From Siphonodentalium dalli (taxonomy: Eukaryota > Mollusca > Scaphopoda > Gadilida > Siphonodentaliidae), in the NCBI GenBank assembly GCA_032622095.1, contig CP136061.1, positions 264,338,077 to 264,402,076 of the forward strand: DNA of 64,000 nt. Direction: 5' to 3'. The position numbers and the translations under genes were made by a program. This document shows positions 26,306-36,490 of this stretch, piece after piece (the stretch's first letter is position 1; every line of letters begins with the position of its first letter). The notes below the pieces were generated by a model. The model had not been told where the DNA came from. It saw nothing but the letters and a program-made list of their open reading frames with translations, and searched no databases.

Positions 26306-28782
26306 CCTTCACATGGTAGATCTTCCAGGTTACATCCTGCAAAATAGCAATTACAGCTTGGTATAGTGTCCGGAATTCTGGACAAAGGATCAGCATTTAA
26401 GTGTTCCTTGCCAGGTCTGTGTACAATCATCATGTCATAATGGGCCAGTTCTTCGATCCATCGCGCCAGCTGCCCTTGTATATTCTTGAATCTCATTAGC
26501 CACGTTAGACTGTGGTGATCTGTACGAATCAAGAATTGCCTCCCCAGTAGATAAGTCCGAAATTGTCTAACAAAGGTTATAATGGCCAACAATTCTTTCC
26601 TTGTCGTGCAGTACCGTCGCTGGTATCCAGTCAAAACACGACTAGCATAACTGATTACCTTTTCCTGGCCATCTTGGATCTGAGACAGTGCTGCAGCCAC
26701 AGATACGTCCGATGCATCAGTGTCCAGCACAAATTTTCCATCTGGGTTAGGGAAGTTCAGAGATACCGAGCTCCCTAATTGTCTCTTAAGCTCCTCATAT
26801 GCTCCCTGATGCACTGCTGTCCAGTCAAATGTCTGTGATTTCCCAGTTAGCTCATGTAAAGGTGCAGCAATCGCTGCAAAATTCCTCACAAAATGTCGAT
26901 GGTAATTTGCAAATCCTAAAAAAAACTGCAGCTCCTTCTTAGTGGTTGGGCAGGGCCAGTTGTTCACCACTTCGATCTTATCTTGAGATATGGACACTCC
27001 ATCTGAATTGATGGTCTTCCCCAAGAAACTCACTTCTTTCTGAAACAGATAGCATTTCTGTGGCTTCAACTTCAGATTATGGTCTCTGAACCTTTGGAAT
27101 ACCTGTCTCAGATTCTCTAAATGTGAGTCAAAGTCCCTGCCGAGCACGATGACGTCATCGATGTACGCCAGGCATTCTTTCCAGGTCAAACCCTGGAGGA
27201 CAAACTGAATGATACGCTGGAAGGTCGCTGGAGCATTGCAAAGGCCGAAAGCTAATCGTGCATGCTCGAACAGCCCATACTTTGTTATGAAGGCCGTTTT
27301 GTGACAGTCTTCAGGATGGATCCTGGCCTGCCAGTATCCACTGCATAAATCGACTGTGCTCATGAAGAAGTTGTTATGTAAGGAATCCAAGCACTCCTCG
27401 ATATTGGGAATGGGAAATGCATCTTTCCTTGTTTTCGCATTCAAGCCCCTATAATCGATACAGTACCTCAAGGATCCATCTCGTTTCCTAACCAATACAG
27501 GCGAGGCAGCCCAGGCAGAAGAGGATGGCCTAATGACACCTCTATCCAGCATCATATCTAAGTGTTTCTTCTCTTCCTGTTCGAAACCTATTGGTGTCCT
27601 CCTAAGTTTGTGTCTGACAGGCGGGTGGTCTCCAGTATCAATTCGATGTTGAATGATATCAAACGACCCAAGATCCATCTCGTCCCTTGCAAATATGTCC
27701 TGGAAATCATTCAGCAACATCTTCAATGCTGCTGCTTCAAAAGTTTTAAGATGGTTGATCGATGCATCATACAGATGCTGAAGATGATTTGGAATGTCTA
27801 TGTCCATAGATTGAGTCTTTACACCCATCACACTGAACGGCTTTGGTGATATTGGGTCTTGACATCCATTAGCTGGATCCAGATCTACCTCTTCGGCATA
27901 GCCAAGAACATCACCTTTTCCAATAGTAACAGTGTCTCTGCCCCAATTTGTTATCAGAACATGCTGTTTCTGTTCGTCACCTTTGATGAGCATCCTAGGT
28001 AGCCAGACACTTCCATTATTCAATGGCTGCATCATCGCATTAGGTCCAAGATTTGTCGTCATTTCGACTGGTATTGTTGTAGATGATTCTGGCGGTATAC
28101 TACATTTTGTTGCTATAGTTACCTCACAAATCTCTTTCCTTCCCACCGGGTTCCTCATAATTGTAGCATGTAGTTGCTCTCCATTGAGATTAATGGATGA
28201 ATTTGGGAAGTCAATGATAGCACAGTTCTGTCTTAGAAAATCGATGCCTAGGATAACTGCGTCGCGGATTTCTGCAACCACGATAGTCATGGTGGTCTCA
28301 GTCTTTCCTGTTTTGAACTTCACTCCATAAGCCTGCCTCGCTTTAATTCGGTTGGATTTTCCAGCTCCCCTCAATATGAGATGTTCTTTGAGCTCTATTG
28401 GCTGCGCCACCTTAGACATAAACTGTTCACTCATCACTGTGACTTGAGCAGCCGTGTCCACAATAGCACCAACAGAAGTTCCATTGACAGTCACCTCCAA
28501 CACAAGGTTCATATGTTCCTGTTTCTGTGAGTAAAGTTGTATTTCATTCACGGCTGGTCCCATAATTGGATGTTTTCCTACAGCTATGGCTTCAGCTTCG
28601 TCTTTGGCATCATCACATTCCAGATAGTGTTGTGACTTACATAGCTCCTCGTGCATTTGACCGACGTGTTTGGTTGTGTACTGGGTTGGGTTGCGGTCTT
28701 CTAATCCAACCCGCTGAAGTTTAAAGACTTCATATGGGGGTTTTTTTGTGGAGATTTTGGCCCTGTAGTCCGCTTCACACAA
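26299..28782 (-). CDS. pol: Gypsy pol: protease, reverse transcriptase, RNase H (no integrase)
   Basis: A frame of 827 residues. Aspartic protease with VDTAAQ at about residue 108 and ILGIDFL downstream. Reverse transcriptase core with the catalytic YIDD near residue 542. RNase H starts at LDTDAS near 680, followed by KELLA and RTDHHSL. The tail HRPGKEHLNADPLSR is the usual end of RNase H in Ty3/Gypsy. The frame then stops at LPCEGC, which in complete relatives is the lead into the integrase zinc-binding region. It overlaps the gag nucleocapsid frame by 82 bases in another phase, so pol is likely made by frameshifting. No internal stop. Confidence 0.93.
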   Translation of the reverse strand: MCEADYRAKISTKKPPYEVFKLQRVGLEDRNPTQYTTKHVGQMHEELCKSQHYLECDDAKDEAEAIAVGKHPIMGPAVNEIQLYSQKQEHMNLVLEVTVNGTSVGAIVDTAAQVTVMSEQFMSKVAQPIELKEHLILRGAGKSNRIKARQAYGVKFKTGKTETTMTIVVAEIRDAVILGIDFLRQNCAIIDFPNSSINLNGEQLHATIMRNPVGRKEICEVTIATKCSIPPESSTTIPVEMTTNLGPNAMMQPLNNGSVWLPRMLIKGDEQKQHVLITNWGRDTVTIGKGDVLGYAEEVDLDPANGCQDPISPKPFSVMGVKTQSMDIDIPNHLQHLYDASINHLKTFEAAALKMLLNDFQDIFARDEMDLGSFDIIQHRIDTGDHPPVRHKLRRTPIGFEQEEKKHLDMMLDRGVIRPSSSAWAASPVLVRKRDGSLRYCIDYRGLNAKTRKDAFPIPNIEECLDSLHNNFFMSTVDLCSGYWQARIHPEDCHKTAFITKYGLFEHARLAFGLCNAPATFQRIIQFVLQGLTWKECLAYIDDVIVLGRDFDSHLENLRQVFQRFRDHNLKLKPQKCYLFQKEVSFLGKTINSDGVSISQDKIEVVNNWPCPTTKKELQFFLGFANYHRHFVRNFAAIAAPLHELTGKSQTFDWTAVHQGAYEELKRQLGSSVSLNFPNPDGKFVLDTDASDVSVAAALSQIQDGQEKVISYASRVLTGYQRRYCTTRKELLAIITFVRQFRTYLLGRQFLIRTDHHSLTWLMRFKNIQGQLARWIEELAHYDMMIVHRPGKEHLNADPLSRIPDTIPSCNCYFAGCNLEDLPCEGC

Positions 28783-28958
28783 TTTTTACTGAAATGGCCC
28801 TCTTCACCGCAGGTGAAACAGACAAACTTCCTAGGACTTGGAGGAGGTGTTGTGTAACTTCTGCCCCTGGGTTTCTCGGATAAAATAGAAATTAATTTGT
28901 CAAATTTATGAGAAAAGTTATCTGACATCGCCTTCATTCCCCCCGTCAATGAGCTCAA
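28701..28958 (-). CDS. gag: Gag nucleocapsid part with CCHC zinc knuckle
   Basis: A frame of 85 residues with one zinc knuckle CFTCGEEGHFSKNC (C-x2-C-x4-H-x4-C) that would bind the element RNA. The frame extends upstream without a start and is in phase with the capsid part at 29040-29390, from which it is separated by one TAG after a run of T on the minus strand (29040-29048). The pol frame begins inside it. Confidence 0.75.
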   Translation of the reverse strand: MSSLTGGMKAMSDNFSHKFDKLISILSEKPRGRSYTTPPPSPRKFVCFTCGEEGHFSKNCVKRTTGPKSPQKNPHMKSLNFSGLD

Positions 28959-29039
28959 TTCCTGCTGAATATCACTTGTGTTCGATGGTTCGCTGTTGAT
29001 CGGGCGGATCAGGGAATGGGTGTCATCTTCAAAATCACT

Positions 29040-29390
29040 CTAAAAAAAAGTGACTTTCCTTACATCTGTTTTCCTCTGACCAACCAGCATCCTGTAGTTC
29101 AGCATTGAACTGTTCACCCATTGTATCGCGGTGTCAAGTGTCATAGGATTTCGTTCCATTGCTGAGTAGGCTGCACGTTTGTCTTGTAGGCCTTTGAAGA
29201 ATGCATCAATAGAAACTGTCTCTATCATTTCGGGAGTGGCATTAGCATAGCCTTCATATGCCAGGTCCTGTACCCTTTCAGCAAATTCATCAATTGATTC
29301 ATCCACGTTTTGACGTACATCCTGTAGCTGTCGCCTGATTGTGTGTGGTAGCTCCTTACGACCAAATCTTTGTTCAAACTTTTCCATCAA
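29040..29390 (-). CDS. gag: Gag capsid part (retrotransposon gag domain)
   Basis: A frame of 116 residues; open upstream to about 29500. It has the helical pattern of the Ty3/Gypsy capsid family (MMEKFEQRFG, then QNVDESIDEFAERVQDLA). It is cut off from the N-terminal gag frame by an insertion at 29509-29652 that carries a fragment of the TatD gene in inverse orientation. The gag of this copy is therefore interrupted. Confidence 0.75.
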   Translation of the reverse strand: MMEKFEQRFGRKELPHTIRRQLQDVRQNVDESIDEFAERVQDLAYEGYANATPEMIETVSIDAFFKGLQDKRAAYSAMERNPMTLDTAIQWVNSSMLNYRMLVGQRKTDVRKVTFF

Positions 29391-29508
29391 CTTTCCATAA
29401 TCATGTTGTACTGAAGGAGGACATGTGCAGTAAAACTTTAAAGCCTTGTCACGTAGGGATTCGACAAATCTATCTAGGCGCTCCTCTAACGACCAGCCAT
29501 ATTTATCG

Positions 29509-29652
29509 AATGGCAGCTGGTTTGGTTTGGGATGATTGTGAGAACATAATGAAATCCAATCTTTACAGGCATCATGAAATATACTTTCATTGCTTTACTG
29601 GATCTGTTGAGATGTATACTAGGCTCTCCAGTCATTTTCACCATATTTATCG
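29509..29652. repeat. Inverted TatD fragment inserted in gag
   Basis: Bases 29515-29648 are the reverse complement of 25503-25636 (134 bp, identical by eye). The insertion is bordered by two copies of CCATATTTATCG (29497-29508 and 29641-29652). The uninterrupted gag needs only one of these. Confidence 0.85.
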
Positions 29653-30473
29653 CCGATGAAGTCAAACTGAGTATGGAAGCTCCTCCAATCATGTTTGCCG
29701 TCGAAGTATGACATTTTCGGAGGTGATGGACCTTTGTAATGTGATCCCGTAGCATTCAAACTCCTTTCTGATCGGTCTTTCGGGTCCTTGTCCCTTGGTG
29801 TACTACGGGCATTTGGCTCAGCATTCCCATAGATTGCCCCTGGTGCAAGTGAGTCCACAAGCGATCCTGAAAAATGACTTCGTGCTTGGTCGTGCGTTTG
29901 AGAACGATTGTCATCTTGATCACTGATGATTGGATGTTTTACTCTAAACATTGATCCAGTCAGTTGGTCATTCAGCCTTTGTTGTATCTCTATGTCATGC
30001 CTTAAGTCGGCTTCTTTTTTTCTTCGGTATTCTGATTCACTCTCTCTGTCTTTTCTAATATTCTTCAATTCTTCTTTCAGTATGTGGTTGCTTTCCTTTG
30101 CCTCATCCAGTTCAGCTATTGTGTGGTCCAATCGATCACGGCTGTCCTGAATATTAGTGTACAGAACCCCTAGCTTATTCAGGTGTTCCTGTCTTTCATT
30201 CTTCATTTCGCGAATTTCACCCATCAGGTCTGAAATTTTTATTTCGCCCGTCTTGTCGGACTCAAAAGAAATAATCTTCCTTTTTATCAAAGATTCCCAT
30301 ATAGGCAATGGTATCTCAGTTATGCCCTTTATTTCTTCCCAGTTCAATTTACCATTCTTCTCTTTCCTCCTCTTCACAATAGCTTTTGCTCGAACCGGTC
30401 CGATATCCTTCAGTTGTTGCAACTCGTCGAGCGTTGCTTCATTTATATTCAAAGTAGACATCTTCACTAACAC
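29619..30473 (-). CDS. gag: Gag N-terminal part with helix-hairpin-helix motif and coiled coil
   Basis: A frame of 284 residues. Residues about 6-40 form a helix-hairpin-helix motif (LNINEATLDELQQLKDIGP, then RAKAIVKRR), as in ComEA-type DNA-binding proteins. Residues about 85-170 are charged and heptad-like, suggesting a coiled coil. The C-terminal part (YFDGKHDWRSFHTQFDFI) is the start of a Ty3/Gypsy capsid. It stops early because of the 144-bp insertion at 29509-29652. Confidence 0.75.
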   Translation of the reverse strand: MLVKMSTLNINEATLDELQQLKDIGPVRAKAIVKRRKEKNGKLNWEEIKGITEIPLPIWESLIKRKIISFESDKTGEIKISDLMGEIREMKNERQEHLNKLGVLYTNIQDSRDRLDHTIAELDEAKESNHILKEELKNIRKDRESESEYRRKKEADLRHDIEIQQRLNDQLTGSMFRVKHPIISDQDDNRSQTHDQARSHFSGSLVDSLAPGAIYGNAEPNARSTPRDKDPKDRSERSLNATGSHYKGPSPPKMSYFDGKHDWRSFHTQFDFIGDKYGENDWRA

Positions 30474-30780
30474 TTGTTTTCTTTCGTTACTTATAGCGTA
30501 CCACTTATTCGGGAATACCGATTAATTATGGTAGTTGTGACGAAAAAAATAGGCGGAAAATAGTTGGTGTTGAAATTTTTTTTTTTTTTTTTTACGATTC
30601 TTGTCAGGAATGGCAGAATTTTTATAATTTCATCTCCAGTAATGCCGGTGATGAAAGGCGATAATACATTGATATACTAAGGCATTCAGTAATACCGATT
30701 GCCACCAAAATGACTAGCGTTTAAATCTGTCTTCAGCAAAATTTAAAGACAGAAAAATCACTATCTCGGCTTGCTTCTTT
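30474..30780. other. 5' leader of the Gypsy element
   Basis: Non-coding leader between the primer site and gag. It has an A-rich run on the minus strand at about 30575-30591. Confidence 0.6.
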
Positions 30781-30794
30781 GCTTCTGACACCAA
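30781..30794 (-). promoter_or_regulatory. Primer-binding site, tRNA-Leu type
   Basis: On the minus strand TGGTGTCAGAAGC follows the 5' LTR with a one-base gap. It matches the 3' end complement of animal tRNA-Leu (ending in ...GACACCA) at most positions. This is the expected start of minus-strand DNA synthesis. Confidence 0.75.
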
Positions 30795-31017
30795 TGAAGT
30801 GTTTGTAACACTTCGGGAATGTAAGTATATGGTTATTTTAACTATATAACGTATAATTACCTAGTTTGTGATGACTTGGACAGCTTAAATCGATGAGAAC
30901 GTCTCTATCTGCTTCAAGTTTGAATTCCAAGTGCCAGAAAACGCTTCACTTCCGGTTTTGCAGCATAAACATCAGTACACATCCAGAGCATTATTTTATG
31001 TGGTCCATTTCACAACA
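30795..31017 (-). repeat. 5' LTR of the Gypsy element
   Basis: 223 bp, identical by eye to 24581-24803, starting TG and ending CA on the minus strand. Confidence 0.93.
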
Positions 31018-31262
31018 CTACTATATAACAACTATGCAACATAACTGTGAGCTACATAGTTCATTGTGGAATATTACATTTTCCAAAAATATATTTGTTT
31101 TTTAGAACATACACTAACCACATGCTTGTGAATGTGATGTATCAAGAATATACACATGTGTACTTTCGTATCAATTTGACATACATGTTCCGGTAATGAA
31201 AGAACATTCACCATGTCACATAACAGAATCAACAAAGGAGATAGTCTGTATCAGTGTGATTT

Positions 31263-31811
31263 ATGCGCTGGTACATTTACTCATACAGGCATACATGTAA
31301 GATGACTCACACAGGAGAGCGTCCGTACCAGTGTGATGTGTGTGATAAATCATTTACCACTTCGGCTAGTCTGAAGCAGCATACAAGAATCCACGCAGGA
31401 GAGCGTCCGTACCAGTGTGATGTGTGTGATAAATCATTTACCACTTCGGCCAGTTTGAAACGGCATGCGAGAAGCCACACAGGAGAGCGTCCCTATAAGT
31501 GCGATGTATGTGATAACGCATTCAGTCAACTGGGCAATCTAAGAAGACATAAAGTGATTCATGCAGGAGAGCGTCCCTATAAGTGTGATTTGTGTAACAA
31601 AACATTTACTCATCCGGGTGATCTGACGACACATAAGAGAATCCACACAGGAGATTGTTCGTACCAGTGTGATGTGTGTGCTAAATCATTTACTACTTCG
31701 AGTCAATTGAAGCAGCACACGAGAATTCATACAGGAGATCGTCCGTACAAGTGCGATGTGTGTGATAAATCATATATCACTTCGGCTAGTTTGAAACAGC
31801 ATACGAGATAG
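31263..31811 (+). CDS. C2H2 zinc-finger array, copy 4 (truncated)
   Basis: A frame of 182 residues with about six fingers, the same start as copy 1 including the 20-base deletion that breaks the frame from the ATG at 31213. The last finger (ITSASL) runs into the terminal inverted repeat of the CXC transposon at 31810 and stops there. Nothing on the far side of that element (56611 onward) continues this array, so the region was rearranged. Confidence 0.55.
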   Translation: MRWYIYSYRHTCKMTHTGERPYQCDVCDKSFTTSASLKQHTRIHAGERPYQCDVCDKSFTTSASLKRHARSHTGERPYKCDVCDNAFSQLGNLRRHKVIHAGERPYKCDLCNKTFTHPGDLTTHKRIHTGDCSYQCDVCAKSFTTSSQLKQHTRIHTGDRPYKCDVCDKSYITSASLKQHTR

Positions 31812-32760
31812 TCCAGACGCCAGGAATTTTTTTTTTAGATTCTGTTCAACCGGCCACCAAGAAAATTTCCGTCTATTGCCTATTGTGTGGAACTACATTG
31901 CGGTTCATGTAAGGGTGGATGTAATTTCTGAATGTGTTGCAAATTTTTTTTATTTATGGTTTTTGATTGAATAAAGCTTAAAATGACCATACACTGATAT
32001 TTCAAACTACAGATGACAGTTTATGTCATATTGGCATTATTTCCCTTTAAAATGTTAGTTATAGAGATATTATTTCACATTGGCATACAAGATTTTGGAA
32101 AATAAATACTATTTTCAAAAAACAATTATTTAAGTGCGTTTTTGGGCAAATATTTGCTTTCGTTTCAATTTATTTCTGAAACTGATAGCACAAAGCTTGT
32201 AATTTCCCTACTTAATTCCGAATGTTGAAGCGTAATAATTTTCTACGACAAACTGGGAAGTCAAATTGCCAGACAAAAACTTTGGATAATGCCTCGAAGG
32301 ATTAGTTTTTGTAAAAAATATAACCCTCCCCCCTAAAATTAGAAAAATGTCATTTTTGGCAGTTCCGATAATAAGACGCTTGTTCTGTAATATAATAATG
32401 GCAATACACCCGCACCCGATCTTACCGTGCTCACAATGTCACCGGATGGTCAAGTTAGTACCGAGTTGTGGCTTTAAGCTAAACCTTGTGATTACATATA
32501 CATATTCAAGACGGGCTCCATCATCCAATAAGCGAAATCAGACCATACAGATGTGATCATATTATATTTAGTTGCAGGACATAACACTTAAATTTGAACA
32601 ACTTCGGTATGTCTAAAATTTCACACAGCATCTGAATAAATTTAACTCACATAGTTTTGTAAGGTTATATAATCCTGAGCTGTAAGAAGTTATGTTCGCA
32701 ATAAGCACTAAAATGGCAATATAATCATTTTATTTTATGAAAAAGTTATTTTTCGCCGCC
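31810..32760. repeat. Left terminal inverted repeat of the DNA transposon
   Basis: Pairs with about 55662-56610. Shared blocks include TTCAACCGG, CACCAAGAAAATTTCCG, ACTACATTGCGGTTCATG, ACAGTTTATGTCAT and the C-rich CCCTCCCCCCTAAAATT. The copies are clearly diverged, so the insertion is old. Confidence 0.85.
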
Positions 32761-32810
32761 TAAGTAAAAAATAACATGTGCATTAACTAATTGGTACAAA
32801 ATAAAAAAAA

Positions 32811-33074
32811 TTATAAACTTTCCTCCTCGCTCACTTCTCCGTCACCCGTTACGTTATTATTACAAAGTTCTTGGTCGCAGCCACATGCATCGGTGCATTG
32901 AACATCCTCTTTCCTGCAACGACAACGTCTTGTACTGCAATCGGACTTGCACTTGCAGATTGTGAGTTCGAGAACGGCAGTCAGAGCTGGAGCGAGTGAC
33001 ATCATTTCTGGAACAAGGTGCCCATTATAATTAAGTATCCAGCCATTGAGTCGTGGTGATGGCAGAAACAACAT
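32811..33074 (-). pseudogene. Transposase-like protein, C-terminal CXC domain segment
   Basis: The frame encodes the C-terminus with a Cys-rich CXC (Tesmin/TSO1-like) cluster: CKCKSDCSTRRCRCRKEDVQ followed by CTDACGC. In CXC proteins this cluster binds zinc and DNA. It follows the preceding segment by a frameshift in the overlap at 33002-33074. Confidence 0.7.
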
Positions 33075-34606
33075 ATATACGTTTGATAGTTAACGCGTTT
33101 TAGGTGCAAATTGAATGAGCCCATGGTCGGTGGGAGTTTGTCGCTTCTCAAGTTCTTTTTGCTGAATAATTCGTAGCGCATGTCATCCAGCGATGTCGAA
33201 TTACGGTTGGAATAAACCAAGGAAACAAGAGACACACATGTTTCCCTCACATGATTCGGAATGGAAGTCGGGTCCTCTCCCATCTGCGTAAACGCCGGGA
33301 TCAGTTCTGGATTATCTTTCAATGTTCTGAACCATTTCAATTTCCCAATAGAACTGAATGCGCTTGTCGAATCGCATCCGCTTAAGGCATGAACTGCTGG
33401 AATAATCAGTGACATGTCCTTGCCCAAAACCTTCGCACAATCGTGCACTGGGAGATATCTACGCCGTTTGCCAACTCCAGTTAGGAAGAATAACTCTCGT
33501 ATACCCAGTAGTACACAAAACATTGGGCACATCGCCAGAACGTCTGAGTCACCACTCCACACAATGAATCTTTCAACTTGCAGCTCACTTGCTGCATGCC
33601 CCATGTGTACGAACATTCTGGAGTCAGCTTCTTCGTGGTCGGACTCAAGATAATCAGACCAACCGCAACCATCACTTGATAAAAACATTACTTTCTTTGA
33701 ATCTGGAAATCCACCCGCAAGAAACACTTGCTGGCCATGCGACAATAACAACGGTATCTTTAGGGACCAATCATTGAATAAGAAGTTGACCATGTTTATT
33801 TTGTTTTTCGGATTGGACAAATATTTCTGCCTTTGCTTTGGGACAGGAGTGGCGACCGACGGGTTCCTGATCTCTTGCATCTGAGTATCTCCGCGTCTAG
33901 CTCTTTCGCCAGACTTTATTGAGTCAGCTTGGGTATAGCTGTCGCACACAATAGCCAGAATGTCACACCGCATGTTGAGGATGATGTGTAACAGTTTCTC
34001 AGAAAAGTCACCGAATGTCACGCAATCAGTGGCACTAGACATCATCATCTGCAGAAGCATCATGAAATCAATAATAATCATCGTTCTTGCCCCAGTCGGT
34101 GACAAGTTTTGTAAAGCTCTGTCGCCCTCTATGTATCCAATGAGAACACTTTTCGTTGTTTTTCTCATGGTTCCATCTAAATTAAATAGAGGGAGAGGAA
34201 CAGATGATATTTCATGTTTTAGTAGAGATGGAAGATCGACGTCTCGGCTTTGGGCAACCACAACTAGTTTGCTGACTATCTGTCTATCTATTTCAACAGC
34301 CTTATTGGTATCTCTTGTTTTAACAATTAGTGGCTTGTTCAAGACACCGAAAGTTTTCAGTTTAGGTGAAGATATTTTGTCAAAGAAGTCACATTGTGCT
34401 CTGCCATGTTCGTCGGTCTCCAATCGTTTGGTTATAAACTGAGCAAGTTGTTGGCTCCCCGCTTCGCGAACACAACATAACTGCGCTTCCGTGTCAATGG
34501 GTGCAACTCGCGATGTAGCAATGTTTACAAGTGGAGTTACATTGTTTTCTGAAGCTCCATGTTCTATAATGAACGGATTTATCATGTTATCAGTTACTAC
34601 CGACAC
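33002..34606 (-). pseudogene. Transposase-like protein, central catalytic-type segment
   Basis: A frame of 534 residues without stops. It carries three acidic blocks in order: DHEEADSRMFVHM (near residue 323), WSGDSDVLAM (near 347) and HALSGCDSTSAF (near 405). This pattern of E-A-D, D-x-D and GCD resembles PIN/XPG (FEN-like) nuclease cores, and the same blocks recur in widespread uncharacterised invertebrate transposon proteins. The first residue is a GTG read from the preceding frame, so a frameshift separates it from 34606-35715. Confidence 0.65.
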
Positions 34607-35715
34607 TACCGCATACGATTCACGGATGCCTCCTTGTGTGAAGTTCTGTTCGCGTCATGCAGTCCACTCATTTCAAAAGTTTGCAACGCAACTGAGGCTT
34701 TTAGATGGGCCGTGAGATAGAACCGGTTCAGAGCTGCAGTCTGGCAACACAAATTCCGATATTTACCACAGTCACGATTTATGGATTGTTCTAAAGCCAT
34801 ATCATGCCAAACTCCAGAGAAAGGCTTGCACGTGTGATGAACAGAGGTGTCTTTCTGAAAAACGACGGCTGCTATATGCGGTTTCTTCTCGAACATTAGT
34901 CTCGACTCCGCTACATTGACTACGCCCCACCGGGCGTAGTTTACATGTTTACACATGAAATCCAAAGGAATCATTTCTGCTGATGTCTCCATTTCAAGCA
35001 ACCTATTGTCATCGCGCTTAGCAGCAATGTAATCAAGCAACAACTGTGAGAAATCAGAGACATAGTTGTCCCAGAAAATAAATGTTTTTGACACTTTCCT
35101 TCCATGATCTACAAACTTGTCAAACTGTTCGAAAAGCGGCTCTGCGGCTGTTTGGAATTCGTCAACACTTGCCTGCAAGCTTTGCCTGTTCTCCTCTTTC
35201 AAGTCTCTGAACTGCGTCATTACACTATCCGCTTTTTCGAGAATATGGTCAATTAGTTGCGGTTCAATGTGTTCCTCGTTCCAACTAAGCCAGTCTAAAA
35301 AAGCCTTCCATCTCAACTGTCCAAATGCTTCGTTCATCAGCTTATGCAAACGAACTCCACGGTTATACGACTTTCCGCATACAATACCATTTACAGTGGC
35401 GCCACCATGCACCCCGGCTTCTATAACAATGTCCTCGAAGCCACTTTCCTGCATAACCTTGCCAATGTCACCCATGAAGTTCATAGCTCTGTGCATCCCT
35501 CCCATCTCTAACTCGTCGTTATCAAATTCACCAGGGTTCCTCCATTTAATCATTTGTGCCTTGCAGTATATTGCTTCATCGTATGTACAATAAGACCAAT
35601 TCTGTCCTAGAGACCTGAACAAATTCTGGAATCGTTTCATCATTGTATATACTGTGTCAAAATCAGTCGCTGAACCAGGAACCATCGGACAATATCCAAT
35701 GTTAGTCTTTGTCAC
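34606..35715 (-). pseudogene. Transposase-like protein, second segment
   Basis: A frame of 369 residues that includes the block GGMHRAMNFMGDIGKVMQES near residue 73, typical of this family of multicopy invertebrate transposase-like proteins and probably part of the RNase H-like fold. It ends with HKEASVNRMR and a TAG; the following segment is in another frame. Its start overlaps the preceding frame by four bases, which again reflects a frameshift. Confidence 0.65.
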
Positions 35716-36490
35716 GTTAATTCGATTAGTGACACTAGCGTGATATACAGTCCAGCCAGGAAATATTCCGATTCACCTCTCTCAAAATGTACATCGAATA
35801 ACTTAGTCGGGATTGTGCGTAAGAGAACATAGCTTTTGTCTACCAATTTCATTGATGCATGCTCTTTGGAACACTCGTTGAACCAACGGATGCGCACATT
35901 TCCAGTTAGATGCACTGGGCCCGGTTGCTTCCCTCCGATATTAGGACACACACGAATGGTATTATCAAATGGAATGTGTGTTTCTGGTTGGCGTTCATCC
36001 TTCTTCGGGATAACGCCGAAGCAACCATTACTGAGATCAGCGGCCTGATATAACACCATATTCACCACGTCGTGGTGATATCCACCTACAGATTCTGTCG
36101 CTCTGTTGAAATTATCACCAGCGCCTCGTGTCACTGCCCCATATGTCATATTGGTTGGCACTGTCAGTCCGTCTGTCTCAATTTGTTCAACCCAGGACGC
36201 TTCAATCCTTTGAACTTCATCATAACTGATACCATGCCCGTGCCTGTTGATTATTTGAACAACGTCCTTCGATTGTGTGATTTGGTGAACGGACACACTC
36301 AGGCCTACGTGCTTCGGAGTACGACACCGACCTCGGGATGAAATATAAATCAGATCTTGGCACACGCTAAGAACTTGGCGATGCAGACCAATGTCTCTCT
36401 CACGAACAATCATGGGGTCCACACTGACTGCTTGTTCCATCGAGTTTGCTGACAAAACCATATATATGAACTGATAGAGTTCCTGGTCAG
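35712..36490 (-). pseudogene. Transposase-like protein, first segment after the Polinton
   Basis: About 258 residues of the protein, from the Polinton insertion point to a frameshift stop at 35712. The block RGAGDNFN is a candidate first catalytic Asp. The open frame runs on into the Polinton end repeats, but that part is not original protein. The matching upstream half is at 53810-54430, in the same codon phase at the GTCAG repeat. Confidence 0.7.
36486..36490. repeat. Left copy of Polinton target duplication GTCAG
   Basis: GTCAG here and at 53810-53814. Extending by one base gives a six-base repeat with one mismatch; six bases is the usual Polinton target duplication. Confidence 0.7.

Larger units (their letters stand above)
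24581..31017 (-). mobile_element. Ty3/Gypsy LTR retrotransposon with TatD and no integrase
   Basis: A 6,437-bp element flanked by the direct repeat CTAC (24577-24580 and 31018-31021), inserted in the leader intron of zinc-finger unit 4. The unoccupied site is seen at 2268 and 10280. LTRs of 223 bp are identical by eye and begin TG and end CA, so the insertion is recent. In coding (minus) order: 5' LTR, primer site matching tRNA-Leu, gag, protease-RT-RNase H, TatD-like nuclease, purine tract, 3' LTR. No integrase core was found anywhere between the LTRs, though the target duplication shows that an integrase made the insertion. Confidence 0.92.
24488..31809 (+). repeat. Tandem zinc-finger unit, copy 4 (split by Gypsy, cut by DNA transposon)
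   Basis: The unit starts at GTAAAGT (24488), is interrupted by the Gypsy element at 24581-31017, resumes at 31018 inside the same intron-like leader, and ends abruptly at 31809 where the terminal inverted repeat of the CXC transposon begins. Confidence 0.85.

Noticed and set aside
29486-29755. 89-residue minus-strand frame overlapping gag
   Set aside because: A by-product of the inverted TatD fragment read on the wrong strand.
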